Assembly (NCBI RefSeq): GCF_014644435.1
Contig: NZ_BMKR01000012.1
Location: 62,001 to 126,000, forward strand
Direction of reading: 5' to 3'
DNA length: 64,000 nucleotides
Source: Paenibacillus albidus
Lineage (GTDB): Bacteria; Bacillota; Bacilli; Paenibacillales; Paenibacillaceae
Shown here piece by piece: positions 36,437 to 46,265 of this stretch; position 1 is the stretch's first letter, and each line of letters begins with the position of its first letter. A program made the translations under genes and the position numbers. The notes beneath the pieces were generated by a model. That model saw only the letters and a list, made by a program, of their open reading frames with translations, did no database searches and had not been told where the DNA came from.

Positions 36437-36561
36437 AATTCCGGGCTCCTCCTTATCGCTATGCAAAGTTTGTCAGTTAAGTTCTTCCCTTAACTTTTAC
36501 CTCACATACCAGAGGATGAATCGTGAACGCACACTTTATCATCAAGCACAGTAATTTCTGC

Positions 36562-37677
36562 CTATCGCATGTAAACGGTCAGATCATATAGTCCGGCTTC
36601 CCGAATTCCTTCGGCCACCAGGCCTGCAACCAGCTGTGCACCCTTAACCTGAAAATGGGTATTGTCCTGCACCCCTGCCGGATGGTGGAGGTATTCGCCC
36701 GGATGAGTCCACATAAACAATTCCTTGGTGCCTTCAGGGCCATATTCTTCAAACAGCTTGCGGCTTTTGGCCGCCAGGTCAATCAGCGGCACCTGCTCGG
36801 CAGCGGCCAGCTCCTTCATCGCCACCAGGTAATCGCCATGACTGTCAATGATCTCCCCGTGCGGGTTAAACATCCGGCGGTGTACCGATGTCACCAGGAC
36901 CGGATAAGCACCGGCCTGCCTTGCTTCCGTGATATATTGCAGCAAATGCTCCTTGTACGTGGTAAAAGGCTCGGTATGGCGGAATTCATCCGGTTTGGAA
37001 TCGTTATGGCCGAACTGGAGAAACAAATAATCCTTGGGACGGATGGCGCTCATAATAGCCTTCAGATGGCCTTCCTGAATGAAGCTTCTGGAGCTTCGGC
37101 CGGAAAGCGCCCGATTGTCTACCGCCACACCCGGCTTGAAGAACAGCGGAAGCATTTGCCCCCACCCGGCATAAGGAAAGCCCGTTTCCCCCTGGTCGGT
37201 TACAGTGGAGTCTCCGGCCAGAAACAATCCCCGCGCTTCAGGGTCAGGAGTGATAAGAAGCTCATTGATCCGGGGTGCAGCTCCTGAGAACGACAGTCTC
37301 AGTTGTCCGCTGGTTACATGTACGGAGAAACCTTCCTGCAGATATTGTTCTGCCGGCACCCGGAGTGGATGCAGCACAAACCGGGCATCTCCGGCCCGGA
37401 TAACGGTGTGGGTCTCGGCGCACGCATCGCCCAGACGGACCGTAACCCGATAGAACCCGTCTGGTAGATCGATGAGTAAGACGGCACGCTGCGGAATGCA
37501 AAAATCGTTTCTCAGAATATCAGTTCCGCCCCGGTAACGCCCGAAAACCACGGAGCCGGATGTGAATCCGTATCCGCACTCCGGGGTATACTGCGTATCC
37601 GGTTTTACCTTTGTAAAGCCCGGCTCCGCCGCTTCGAGGCCGAAATCAAAATGATAGGAATTCAAATTCAGCCGCAC
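36562..37677 (-). CDS. Rhamnogalacturonan-acetylesterase-like SGNH hydrolase
   Basis: This 371-residue protein has an N-terminal beta domain (1–145, galactose-binding/CBM-like, FDFGLEAAEPGFTKV) followed by an SGNH hydrolase (148–365). The catalytic blocks are LAGDSTVTD (Ser), NRALSGRSSRSF (Gly), FLQFGHNDSK (Asn) and VQDNTHFQVKG (Asp-His). The layout matches the RhgT/YesT and YesY acetylesterases that deacetylate rhamnogalacturonan. There is no signal peptide, so it acts inside on imported oligosaccharides. It is the last gene of the second carbohydrate operon, 20 bases after the permease gene. The start is uncertain (GTG 37677 with AAGAAGG almost touching it). Confidence 0.87.
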   Translation of the reverse strand: MRLNLNSYHFDFGLEAAEPGFTKVKPDTQYTPECGYGFTSGSVVFGRYRGGTDILRNDFCIPQRAVLLIDLPDGFYRVTVRLGDACAETHTVIRAGDARFVLHPLRVPAEQYLQEGFSVHVTSGQLRLSFSGAAPRINELLITPDPEARGLFLAGDSTVTDQGETGFPYAGWGQMLPLFFKPGVAVDNRALSGRSSRSFIQEGHLKAIMSAIRPKDYLFLQFGHNDSKPDEFRHTEPFTTYKEHLLQYITEARQAGAYPVLVTSVHRRMFNPHGEIIDSHGDYLVAMKELAAAEQVPLIDLAAKSRKLFEEYGPEGTKELFMWTHPGEYLHHPAGVQDNTHFQVKGAQLVAGLVAEGIREAGLYDLTVYMR

Positions 37678-37697
37678 CCTTCTTTACTTTTTTAAGC

Positions 37698-38537
37698 TCA
37701 GCCTTTCAGCCCGCTTGTGCTGATCCCATCCACAATCTGCTTCTGGAACAGGAAGAAGATCAGCATTACCGGCATCAGACTAAGGACGGACATGGCGAAC
37801 ATCGGTCCCCAGTTAGAGACGGATTCACTGTCCAGAAACATTTTGAGACCCATAGAGACGGTATACTTGGACGGTGAGTTCAGATAGAGCACCGGTCCGA
37901 GCAAATCCTCCCAGCGCCAATAAAAGGAAAAGATTGCCGCAGTCGCCATGGCGGGGCGAATCAGCGGAAGGATGATTTTGTAGTAGAGCCGGAATTTGCC
38001 GCAGCCGTCAATCGTTGCCGCTTCGTCCAGTTCGGCCGGAATAGTCCGGATAAACTGCAGCATCAGGAAGATAAAAAACGGAACTCCGAAAAATTGCGGA
38101 ATGACGATAGGTCTGATACTGTCCAGCCAGCCCAGCTTGGTGTAAATAATATATTGCGGCACCAGCACGACGTCCGATGGCAGCATCAGGGTCATCATCA
38201 TAATTCCGAACCAGAGGCCGTGACCTACGAACTTGTTACGCGCGAACCCGAAAGCCACCAGGGACGACGAAAGCACGGCACCGACTGTAGCGACTACCAC
38301 GATTACAAGCGAGTTTTTGATAAAGACGCCAAAGGAGTATCCCGCAACCCCCTCCCAGCCTTTGGCATAGTTGCCCCACTCCCAAGGATGAGGCAAAAGC
38401 TGCTGCGCAGTAACAAACACCAGGCGGCTCTCCTTGAAGGAGCTCATGATCATCCACAGAATCGGGTAGAGCATGACAATGGCAAGCCCGCCGATCAAAA
38501 TGTGGTAAATGGGCCATCTGACTTTAATCTTCGCCAT
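37698..38537 (-). CDS. Sugar ABC transporter permease (MalG type)
   Basis: This 279-residue membrane protein has six likely segments. Its EAA loop [20 protein letters not shown] contacts the ATPase, and the chain ends in STSGLKG. The start at 38537 follows the partner permease gene by 3 bases and has GGAGGAGG upstream. Confidence 0.93.
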   Translation of the reverse strand: MAKIKVRWPIYHILIGGLAIVMLYPILWMIMSSFKESRLVFVTAQQLLPHPWEWGNYAKGWEGVAGYSFGVFIKNSLVIVVVATVGAVLSSSLVAFGFARNKFVGHGLWFGIMMMTLMLPSDVVLVPQYIIYTKLGWLDSIRPIVIPQFFGVPFFIFLMLQFIRTIPAELDEAATIDGCGKFRLYYKIILPLIRPAMATAAIFSFYWRWEDLLGPVLYLNSPSKYTVSMGLKMFLDSESVSNWGPMFAMSVLSLMPVMLIFFLFQKQIVDGISTSGLKG

Positions 38538-38540
38538 AAA

Positions 38541-39494
38541 TCACTTACCTCCTCCCGATTCATAGAAAACCCAAGATTTTGAGGTCTTGAACAAAATCCC
38601 TGTCATGATTCCCACTAGCAGAAGCATCACCCAAGCCATAGCCGAAGCATAACCCATGTTGTTGAACATAAAGGCCTGGCGGAATAAATAGAGGGAGTAC
38701 AGCAAGGTGCCGTCCATCGGACCCCCTTCACCCTTGGAGATGATGTAGGCTGGCACAAAGGTCATAAAGGCACTGATCGTCTGCATGACCAGATTGAACA
38801 GAATTACCGAGCTAAGCAGCGGCATGGTTATCTTGAAGAATTTGCGGAAGAATCCTGCACCATCGACACTGGCCGCTTCGTACATTTCCGCAGGAATGTT
38901 CTTTAGTCCCGCCAGAAAGATCAGCATGGAGGAGCCGAATTGCCAAACCGACAAGGAAATCAGCATGATCAGCGCTGCACTCGGATTGCCGAACCAGCTC
39001 ACCGGGCCTACTCCAAAAAATCCGAGCAAACCGTTGATAATGCCGGTATCGCTGAAAATGTTGCGCCACATAATCGATACGGCAACACTGCCGCCGATAA
39101 TGGACGGAAGATAATAGATCGTCCGATAAGCGCCTACCATCCGCGATTTCGTATTCAGAATCATCGCCACGAATAAGGCAAAGGTCAGACGCAAGGGAAC
39201 CCCGATGAACACATAGAGCAGTGTAACCTTCAATGATTGCAGATATTTCGGATCATTCGTGAACATCTTGATATAATTGTCCATCCCCACCCAGCGAGGC
39301 GGGGAGAACAGATTATATTTGGTAAAGGACAAGTAGAGGGAAATAATCATCGGCACCAGCGTGAAGCACAGAAATCCGATAACGAACGGACTGATGAACG
39401 CATAGCCGGTCAGATTTTTTTTCAGCCGCTGGTTACGGTTTTTTTTCTTGCTAAATACCGGCTGGGGTACAGGAAGCGGATTGCTTAACGCCAA
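38541..39494 (-). CDS. Sugar ABC transporter permease (MalF type)
   Basis: This 317-residue membrane protein has a basic cytoplasmic N-terminus (KKKNRNQRLKKNLTGY), then about six segments. The EAA loop is MYEAASVDGAGFFRKFFKI. TTG 39494 is preferred to TTG 39503 because AAAGGAG is 9 bases away rather than touching. It forms an importer with the adjacent permease and the binding protein at 39548–40870. Confidence 0.92.
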   Translation of the reverse strand: MALSNPLPVPQPVFSKKKNRNQRLKKNLTGYAFISPFVIGFLCFTLVPMIISLYLSFTKYNLFSPPRWVGMDNYIKMFTNDPKYLQSLKVTLLYVFIGVPLRLTFALFVAMILNTKSRMVGAYRTIYYLPSIIGGSVAVSIMWRNIFSDTGIINGLLGFFGVGPVSWFGNPSAALIMLISLSVWQFGSSMLIFLAGLKNIPAEMYEAASVDGAGFFRKFFKITMPLLSSVILFNLVMQTISAFMTFVPAYIISKGEGGPMDGTLLYSLYLFRQAFMFNNMGYASAMAWVMLLLVGIMTGILFKTSKSWVFYESGGGK

Positions 39495-39547
39495 GATCTC
39501 CAACTCCTTTTTATATGTGTGTGGAACACAGCAGGCTCTGCTTTAAA

Positions 39548-40870
39548 TTACCGGTTCGCGAGAATCTCGCTCGCTTCTTTACGGAATTGCGCAGCGGCGG
39601 CTTCCGGTTTAATCTGGCCGAAATTCATCTGCTCCGCAAGGTCCGTAAGCAAGGCAACTACCTCCGGCGATCCAACCGGCGGGCTCATTGGTGAAGTAAG
39701 CGGCTCCATGTCGGCCACGAATTTGAATACCTGTTTGCCGGATTCGGTCAGTTCAGTTGCGAGGGACTCTTTGATTTTGCTGGAAATCGGCACTCCGCGT
39801 TCGCCTTTGATCAGCTTGTTGGCTTCTGCATTGTTGGTCCAGAAATCAATGAACTTGGCAGCCTCTTCCTTGGCTTTGGAACTGGCCGTAACGGACCAGT
39901 ACATACTAGGCTGCATATAAAGTCCTTTTTCCATATCCGGCCCCGGCATTTGTGCCAGCTCCATTGGACGGTTCACGGCAATTTGCAGGGCTACATACTG
40001 GTTGGACCACTGCCAGATCCCGATCCCGGTTCCTTTGACGATATCCGATTCTTCCACAACACCTTTGTTCTGGCTGAGTTTGTCCTGGGTAGGCACAGCG
40101 CCCTGCTCAATCAGACCCGAGAGCATTCCGAAGAATTCAGCGAACAGGGCATCATCTTCATAACCAAGCCCCGTCCCTTCATTGTTGTACAGCGCCAGCC
40201 CCTTGGTCCGCAGGAAATAATTGAAGAAGATATCGGCTGCCATGGAGCTGTCCATATACAGACCCGCAGCCTTTGCTTTTAAGGCAACTTCCTTATATTG
40301 ATCCCAGGTCCAGTTCTCCGGAATGGAGTCTACGCCTGCTTTTTTCAGCAACGCCGGGTCATAATGGAATCCAAGCACATTGACACCAAGTGGAACGCCG
40401 TATTGCTTATCCCCGATTTTGCCGGTATTCAGCACATTTTCGTTCACATCGCCAACCTGGATTTGTTTATTCAGATAAGGAGTCATGTCTTCCAGCTGTC
40501 CATTCGTACCATATTGATTGATGTAGGAGATATCCATTTGCACAATGTCCGGGAGCCGGTTCGCGGCAGCCTGCGGAGCCAGCTTCTTCCAATAGTCATC
40601 AAAAGAAGCGTATTCCGGTTCTATGGTGACATGCGGGTTCATCTCTTCATACATATCAATAACTTGCTGTGTATAGGAATGTCTTGTGTCTCCGCCCCAC
40701 CAGGCGATCCGGAGCGTCACCGGTTCTGTGGAGGTCGTTGCCGCCTGTTTATTGCCTGCTGCATCCGTACCTCCATTCGTTTCGGTGGTTGCCGTGTTGT
40801 TCCCTCCTCCACAGCCGGACAGCAGTGATAACAATAACGGGATTGCCAATAAAGCGCTTCTCTTTTTCAA
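39548..40870 (-). CDS. Sugar ABC transporter solute-binding lipoprotein
   Basis: This 440-residue family 1 binding protein starts with a likely TTG (40870), 8 bases after AAGGGGAG. The signal LKKRSALLAIPLLLSL is followed by the lipobox LSGC. The body includes LRIAWWGGDTRHSYTQQVID and PDIVQMDISYINQYG, then GVPLGVNVLGFHYD. The longer frame starting at 40939 would run through the promoter and can be discarded. It is the first gene of the operon binding protein–permease–permease–esterase. A cre-like site overlaps the promoter, so repression by CcpA on good sugars is likely. Confidence 0.92.
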   Translation of the reverse strand: MKKRSALLAIPLLLSLLSGCGGGNNTATTETNGGTDAAGNKQAATTSTEPVTLRIAWWGGDTRHSYTQQVIDMYEEMNPHVTIEPEYASFDDYWKKLAPQAAANRLPDIVQMDISYINQYGTNGQLEDMTPYLNKQIQVGDVNENVLNTGKIGDKQYGVPLGVNVLGFHYDPALLKKAGVDSIPENWTWDQYKEVALKAKAAGLYMDSSMAADIFFNYFLRTKGLALYNNEGTGLGYEDDALFAEFFGMLSGLIEQGAVPTQDKLSQNKGVVEESDIVKGTGIGIWQWSNQYVALQIAVNRPMELAQMPGPDMEKGLYMQPSMYWSVTASSKAKEEAAKFIDFWTNNAEANKLIKGERGVPISSKIKESLATELTESGKQVFKFVADMEPLTSPMSPPVGSPEVVALLTDLAEQMNFGQIKPEAAAAQFRKEASEILANR

Positions 40871-40910
40871 ATTCAACTCTCCCCTTGTCATACTATATTT
40901 TGAAAGTGCC

Positions 40911-40939
40911 GTTATCACTGTTAGCGCTTCCATAGTCAA
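40911..40939 (-). promoter_or_regulatory. Promoter with internal cre-like site
   Basis: Minus-strand TTGACT (40934–40939), a 17-base spacer and GATAAC (40911–40916) form a promoter for the binding protein gene. TGTTAGCGCTTCCA (40919–40932, plus strand) matches the catabolite-response element pattern TGWAANCGNTNNCA with one mismatch and fills the spacer. CcpA bound there would block polymerase. Pattern seen; regulation inferred. Confidence 0.6.
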
Positions 40940-40997
40940 ATTCTCTCAAATTTCGCGTTAGGTTAGAATACAAAAAACCGTCTTGTTTGTTTAATAA

Positions 40998-42563
40998 TCA
41001 GTCCGTTTGCGGGCGCATAAAGTCGGTTGGCGTTTTCCCGGTCACTTTTTTGAACACTTGGCTGAAGTATTGCGCATTGCCGCCAAAGCCGAACATTTCG
41101 GCCAGCTCAAATACCTTGACATCCCCGCTGCGGAGAATATGCTCCGAGGCCCGGCTGATCCGGTAATTCGTAACGTAATTGGAGAACTTCTCGCCCGTAA
41201 TCTTTTTGAAGATCTTCCCTAAATAATCGGGATTCATATACAGCATACCCGCAGCTACCGTGCCAAGAGATAACTCCGCATTTCCATAATCCTCTTCGAT
41301 AATCCGCTTCATCTTCTCTACAATGGACGATTGGCGGGAGACGAAATGGCGGTCATACATCCCGCTTAAGCGGCCCGCAGCCGCTTTGACATACTCTTTC
41401 AGTGCGCATAATGTCCGCAGCCCGGCCAGCTCGGCCATTCCTGAGGTGAAAGCGGCTCTTTCTTCCGGCAGACATAAACGAATCATCGCGGAATAGAGCT
41501 GGAGCACATAGGAACGGGTTACGCTGATATCCAGACGCTGAGCGGACAATATGCCGAACAACCGTTCAAGCTCTGTCTCTACCGCGCTTTTGTCGCCGGC
41601 CTTGATCAGCTGGCAGATTAGATCCTCATCCAGTTCGATCTCTTGCCCCTCGCTCAACTCGGCTCCTTCTATATCGCTGCCGGTGATCAGACTCCCTTCA
41701 TCCAGATAGAAACGGTGGTTCATGCACTGTAGGGTCTGGCGGTACAGCTTACGGGAATGGATCATCTGGTCCGCGTCGCTTACGGCAACCGTAACCGTGA
41801 TATTATAGAATCTGCAGAATACTTCCCGGGCCTCCTGAATCCGGTTAAGCAGCGTGTCCTCCCCTTCGGCATCCGGCTTATGCTCCACCAGAAATAGCAG
41901 ATAGCTGCTGATTGTTGCACTCAGCAGGATCTCGCCGAGAATATCCTGGCCGATATTTTGCAGAGCGAACAAATGCTCATATTCGTAAGAATCCTCCAGA
42001 CGGAACAGAACCAGGCGGACCGTTTTGTCGTTCAGCTCCATGCCGAACAGATCCTGGTAATATTCCAGATCCCGGCTGCCATAGGTTTTGTTGGAGATCC
42101 ATTCCTTCAGAAACTGCTCTTTGACATGTGGAAGCACCTTGGCGAAACGCTCTTTCATGCCGCTAACGAACTGTTCTTTGCTGCTTCTCTCTTCCAGCTC
42201 CTGTACCAATTCTGCCAGAGCATCGTGAATCTGATTCTCGTTACAGGGCTTCAGCAGATAATGCTTCACCCCATGCAACATGGCTGTACAGGCATAGTCG
42301 AAGTCCTTGTATCCGGTCAACATGACGAACTTCAGTTGCGGATAACTTACACTGCACCGCTTTACCAGCTCCAGTCCGTCCAGACCAGGCATCGAGATAT
42401 CGGTAATCACAATATCGGGATTCAGAGCCGCTATTTTGTCCAGCGCTTCGATTCCGTTCCGGGCCGTCCCGACCAGCTCAGTTCCGGCCTTCCCCCAATC
42501 TACCACCTGTGAAATCCCCTCCAGAATCAGCCGTTCATCATCTACCAGCAGCAGCTTATACAT
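40998..42563 (-). CDS. YesN-type response regulator with AraC output
   Basis: This 521-residue protein has a receiver domain (1–125) with acidic pocket VDDE (8–10) and phospho-acceptor Asp55 in VITDISMPGLDG. A variable middle follows. A C-terminal AraC double helix-turn-helix (about 420–518) includes AELSLGTVAAGMLYMNPDYL and FGFGGNAQYFSQVFKKVTGK. It overlaps the kinase gene by 8 bases, so translation is coupled. It probably switches on the sugar operon that begins 128 bases downstream. Confidence 0.93.
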   Translation of the reverse strand: MYKLLLVDDERLILEGISQVVDWGKAGTELVGTARNGIEALDKIAALNPDIVITDISMPGLDGLELVKRCSVSYPQLKFVMLTGYKDFDYACTAMLHGVKHYLLKPCNENQIHDALAELVQELEERSSKEQFVSGMKERFAKVLPHVKEQFLKEWISNKTYGSRDLEYYQDLFGMELNDKTVRLVLFRLEDSYEYEHLFALQNIGQDILGEILLSATISSYLLFLVEHKPDAEGEDTLLNRIQEAREVFCRFYNITVTVAVSDADQMIHSRKLYRQTLQCMNHRFYLDEGSLITGSDIEGAELSEGQEIELDEDLICQLIKAGDKSAVETELERLFGILSAQRLDISVTRSYVLQLYSAMIRLCLPEERAAFTSGMAELAGLRTLCALKEYVKAAAGRLSGMYDRHFVSRQSSIVEKMKRIIEEDYGNAELSLGTVAAGMLYMNPDYLGKIFKKITGEKFSNYVTNYRISRASEHILRSGDVKVFELAEMFGFGGNAQYFSQVFKKVTGKTPTDFMRPQTD

Positions 42564-44280
42564 GTCTCTCTTCTCCTTTCAAATAAGGAATACGTACATG
42601 GATCGTCGTTCCGGACCCCGGCTTACTCTCAATGACTGTTCCCCACTCCTGACCAAACAGCAGCTGGACCCGTTCCGTAATATTAGCCAGACCAATGCCC
42701 TGACCCCGTGTCTGAATCCGGCCCTGCTGCAGATCACGGATGAATTCCACCGTCATCCCGGGACCGGTATCACTGACCGTAAGCTCCAGCATTTGCTCCC
42801 GCTGCCTGACGGACACCGAGATTCTGCACGGCTCAATATTCGGCTCCAGCGCGTAACGGATCGCATTCTCAATCAGCGGCTGCAGCGTGAGTTTGGGGAT
42901 CAGAGTACCTTCCAGACCACCGGGTACCTCCAGATGGAAATCCAGCCGTTCTTCAAAGCGGGTCTTTTGTATGGTGACATAGCTCTGAACGATGCTTAAT
43001 TCTTTTTCAAGTGTGATCAGCGGCACTTTAATCCCGATGGAACTGCGGAGCAGGTAGCCAAGCGCTTCTACCATTTCTGAAATTTTGGATTGCTTGTTCA
43101 GCTTGGCCAGCCAATTAATGGACTCCAGCGTATTGTACAAAAAATGCGGATTAATCTGCGCCTGCAGCGCCTTGAGCTCGGTATCCCGAATCACCAGCTG
43201 CTTCGCATAATTCTCCTCAATCAGCTCCCTGATCCGGCGGATCATCATTTTGAAAGTGCGGTTCAGCTGGCTCACCTCATCCTCCGCAGTCTGGGAGACG
43301 ATGCCCAGGGACTGTTCCTCCAGATTATCGAGATCTCCGCTTTCAATCCTCCTCATTTTTCCGGTCAATTTAGTAATGGGCCGTACGACACTCCGGGCGA
43401 GACGATAGCCAAGCAGCAATCCGAGCAGCAGAATACAAGCAAAAATAATAACAACCAGACGTTTGACCAGCGTGATCTGCCTGAACATCCCGCTAAAAGG
43501 GGTAGCGTTGATATAAGTCCAGTTCATATAGGAGGAGTTTGTTTTGGCAATGAAATAGGTGCCTTTTCCGTAGCTCTCTGTGTGATAAGCGTCCGGAAGG
43601 TCGATGATTTGAGAGAGCTCGTCCGGCTCCAGGATAGCCTCCTCAGGATAAACCGCCTGCCTTGAGGAAGCATCTGCAACAATAAGCTGACCGTCTTTGG
43701 CAGAATGGTCTGTGCTGTCGGCAATGATGCGGTCAATCCGGATTCTAATGACCAGCGTTCCCAAGTTATCGAGCGTAAACGTTGAACCTCTGTAGGATTT
43801 AATCTGCCGGACTGCAAGCAGGGAGTTTTTGCTCCCCTGGATATGCCAGACATTGCTGCCTTTCGCCCCGGCTGCCAGCGGTTTTAGCTGGTCCTGGAGC
43901 GATTGGGAGAAACTCTCACGGTTGCCGGCCGTCATCACCCCATCCCTTGCGTCCATCAGCATCATGGTATAGACATATTTTTCAGCGCCGGCAAAGGCAA
44001 CCAGACGATTGATTATTTTGTTGTGCAGCACCATTCTTTCGTAGGGTGTCGGATCGTCCAGAAGCTGGCGCAGTGACTGCTGAATCTGTTCGTCGGAAAC
44101 AACCGTGAAAGAAAGCTGCTCCAATTCTTTAAGCTCATTCTCAATACTGATGGAAGACATGCCGAGCACTTCGGAAGCCTTTTCATAAATTTGCTGGTCA
44201 TAAATCCGGTAGACATACTGAAGCACGGTCAGGGAAAAAAGAAACGATAACAGCAGCAGAAAAGAAATCAGCATAATCAT
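42556..44280 (-). CDS. YesM-type sensor histidine kinase
   Basis: The 574 residues read here begin inside the first membrane segment. A Cache-like sensor (about 30–275) is followed by a second membrane segment, HAMP (VVRPITKLTGKMRRIESGDL), the HisKA-like box QINPHFLYNTLES with phospho-acceptor His379, and an ATPase domain (LTLQPLIENAIRYAL, SDTGPGM, GQGIGLANI). ATG 44280 has no ribosome site. In frame, 48 bases upstream, GGAGG (44339–44343) precedes ACG/ATT CGT ATT TAT AAG. The true start is therefore probably the ATT at 44328 (or ACG 44331), giving a normal basic N-terminus. It signals to the adjacent YesN regulator on sensing an extracellular sugar. Confidence 0.88.
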   Translation of the reverse strand: MIMLISFLLLLSFLFSLTVLQYVYRIYDQQIYEKASEVLGMSSISIENELKELEQLSFTVVSDEQIQQSLRQLLDDPTPYERMVLHNKIINRLVAFAGAEKYVYTMMLMDARDGVMTAGNRESFSQSLQDQLKPLAAGAKGSNVWHIQGSKNSLLAVRQIKSYRGSTFTLDNLGTLVIRIRIDRIIADSTDHSAKDGQLIVADASSRQAVYPEEAILEPDELSQIIDLPDAYHTESYGKGTYFIAKTNSSYMNWTYINATPFSGMFRQITLVKRLVVIIFACILLLGLLLGYRLARSVVRPITKLTGKMRRIESGDLDNLEEQSLGIVSQTAEDEVSQLNRTFKMMIRRIRELIEENYAKQLVIRDTELKALQAQINPHFLYNTLESINWLAKLNKQSKISEMVEALGYLLRSSIGIKVPLITLEKELSIVQSYVTIQKTRFEERLDFHLEVPGGLEGTLIPKLTLQPLIENAIRYALEPNIEPCRISVSVRQREQMLELTVSDTGPGMTVEFIRDLQQGRIQTRGQGIGLANITERVQLLFGQEWGTVIESKPGSGTTIHVRIPYLKGEERHV

Positions 44281-44415
44281 CTTGTTAAAAATACCCGAAT
44301 TTTTGAAAGCGTTCTTATAAATACGAATCGTAAATCAGCCTCCATTCCCGAAATCATCAACTGTTACTTTACTGTATCATAAACTGCTTTGAATATATGT
44401 GAACATAAAAACAAC

Positions 44416-44465
44416 ATAAAAGGCCTGGATTTGAAGTCTGATTTCAGATTTCACTTCCAAGCCTC
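44416..44465 (-). terminator. Terminator after the TrpXYZ-type operon
   Basis: On the minus strand, an imperfect stem, AGGCTTGGAAGT paired with ACTTCAAATCCAGGCCT, closes a loop of about 19 bases and is followed by TTTTAT. Confidence 0.6.
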
Positions 44466-44496
44466 TTATGGCTGTCACGTATAATCCTAGCTATTC

Positions 44497-45291
44497 TTAT
44501 CCCAGCACGATGCGGTCATCGGCCAGCTTGTGTCCGCTGATCGTTTCAAATTCGCTAAGCAGGTGCTCGACGGTCAGATCCTTTTTGCGGGTCTCGTCAA
44601 TATCGAGAATAATTCTTCCTTTATCCATCATAATCAGCCGGTTGCCGAGACGAATGGCTTGTTCCATATTGTGTGTAACCATCAGAGTGGTCAGCTTCAT
44701 CTCCCGGACAATCGTCTCTGTAAGCTTGGTAATCAGCTCGGCCCGGGAAGGGTCAAGCGCTGCCGTATGCTCATCCAGCAGCAGAATCTGCGGCTGGGTA
44801 AAGGTCGCCATGAGCAGGCTGAGCGCCTGCCTTTCCCCGCCGGATAACAACCCTACCTTGGCACGCAGGCGATTCTCAAGGCCGATGCCCAGACGGCTTA
44901 ATTGCTCGCGGAACAGGGCTCGTCTCTTCGCATTTACTCCGAAGGACAGGCCTCTGCTTTTTCCGCGTTTGTAGGCCATGGCCAGATTCTCTTCAATCGT
45001 CATATGGGGCGCCGTTCCCGCCATCGGGTCCTGAAAGACCCGGCCAACCCAGTGGCTGCGCTGATGTTCCGCCAAATGGCTGATCGAGCTGCCTTCAATA
45101 CGGGCTTCACCCAAATCCGGCTTCATGACCCCGGAAATGATATTCATCAAGGTTGATTTACCGGCACCGTTGCTGCCAATAATGGTGACGAAATCGCCGG
45201 GATGAAGCTCCAGGTCAATACCAAGCAGCGCAATCTTCTCATCTGCCGTACCGGGGTTGAACAGCTTGGATACATTATCTAGCTTTAGCAT
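44497..45291 (-). CDS. ABC transporter ATP-binding protein (TrpZ-type)
   Basis: This 264-residue ATPase has Walker A IGSNGAGKSTL, signature LLSGGERQALSLLM, Walker B ILLLDEHTAALD and the switch His in MVTHNMEQA. It overlaps the permease gene by 17 bases. With the neighbouring permease and binding protein genes it forms an importer of the PF04392 type, which in some Firmicutes takes up tryptophan or related compounds; other members have unknown substrates. Confidence 0.88.
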   Translation of the reverse strand: MLKLDNVSKLFNPGTADEKIALLGIDLELHPGDFVTIIGSNGAGKSTLMNIISGVMKPDLGEARIEGSSISHLAEHQRSHWVGRVFQDPMAGTAPHMTIEENLAMAYKRGKSRGLSFGVNAKRRALFREQLSRLGIGLENRLRAKVGLLSGGERQALSLLMATFTQPQILLLDEHTAALDPSRAELITKLTETIVREMKLTTLMVTHNMEQAIRLGNRLIMMDKGRIILDIDETRKKDLTVEHLLSEFETISGHKLADDRIVLG

Positions 45292-46204
45292 CGGCGCTTC
45301 CCCCTCTCTTGCTGCTCAGCACTTGCTCTGCCAGTTCGGCAGTCCGCCTGCGCGCTGTATTCTTCTGTTTCATATAGCGCTGAATGGATGGGAACACAAG
45401 TGCAATAATGACGATAATCGCTGTAATCAGCTTCAGATCGGATGCATCCAGCCAAGGCACACGCAAGGCCAGCGCAACTACGATACGGTATACGATAGAA
45501 CCCAGCACAACGGCCAGCGTAGCCCGGAACACGGTACGGCTTCCGAAGATAGCCTCACCAATAATCACCGAAGCCAAACCGATGACGATCATCCCGATCC
45601 CCATAGAGGAGTCGGCGAACGTAGAATACTGTGTAACCAGTGCACCCGCCAGCGCCACTAAGCCGTTCGATAAGCTGATACCCAGAATCTTGGTGTTGTC
45701 TGTGTTGACGCCAAAGCTGCGGATCATTCGTGCATTGTCTCCGGTCGCCCGGAGCGCAAGCCCCAGGTCGGTGCGCAAAAAAAGATCCATCAATATTTTG
45801 ACAAGAATGAGGACAAACGGCATAACATACAAAGGATCAATCGTGGTAAAAATGGAGTTCTCCCCCATCAGCGAAACATTCGGCCTGCCCAGAATCCGCA
45901 GATTAATGGAGTGAAGCGCGATCATCATCAGAATACCGGACAGCAGCCCGTTAATCTTGCCTTTGGTATGCAGCAGTCCCGTACACATCCCCGCCACCAT
46001 TCCGCCTGCCAGTGCAGCAAGCGTAGAGAGAAATGGCTCATAGCCATTCGTAATCATAACGGCTGCAATCGCACCGCCGGTTGTAAAACTTCCATCTACA
46101 GTCAAATCGGGAAAATCCAAAATCCGAAAGGTGATATATACGCCCAAGGCCATAAATGCGTATAAAAACCCACTTTCTACAGCACCGAGCATTGAATCAA
46201 ACAT
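45275..46204 (-). CDS. ABC transporter permease (TrpY-type)
   Basis: This 309-residue membrane protein is of the branched-chain/TrpY-like permease family. It has ILDFPDLTVDGSFTTGGAIA (a family mark near residue 30), TGLLHTKGKINGLLSGILMM and VIGLASVIIGEAIFGSR. About eight membrane segments are likely. AAGGAGGAAG precedes the ATG. It is encoded between the binding protein and ATPase genes. Confidence 0.88.
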   Translation of the reverse strand: MFDSMLGAVESGFLYAFMALGVYITFRILDFPDLTVDGSFTTGGAIAAVMITNGYEPFLSTLAALAGGMVAGMCTGLLHTKGKINGLLSGILMMIALHSINLRILGRPNVSLMGENSIFTTIDPLYVMPFVLILVKILMDLFLRTDLGLALRATGDNARMIRSFGVNTDNTKILGISLSNGLVALAGALVTQYSTFADSSMGIGMIVIGLASVIIGEAIFGSRTVFRATLAVVLGSIVYRIVVALALRVPWLDASDLKLITAIIVIIALVFPSIQRYMKQKNTARRRTAELAEQVLSSKRGGSADAKAR

Positions 46205-46265
46205 GGGTGACTTCCTCCTTCAAGCGGCAAAGGGCGTCCCTCAGGAAGCGCCCCTTTGTAAGCTT

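Noticed and set aside
35507..36493. 328-codon plus-strand frame opposite the SDR gene
   Set aside because: Antisense of a classical SDR with all motifs present; shadow frame.
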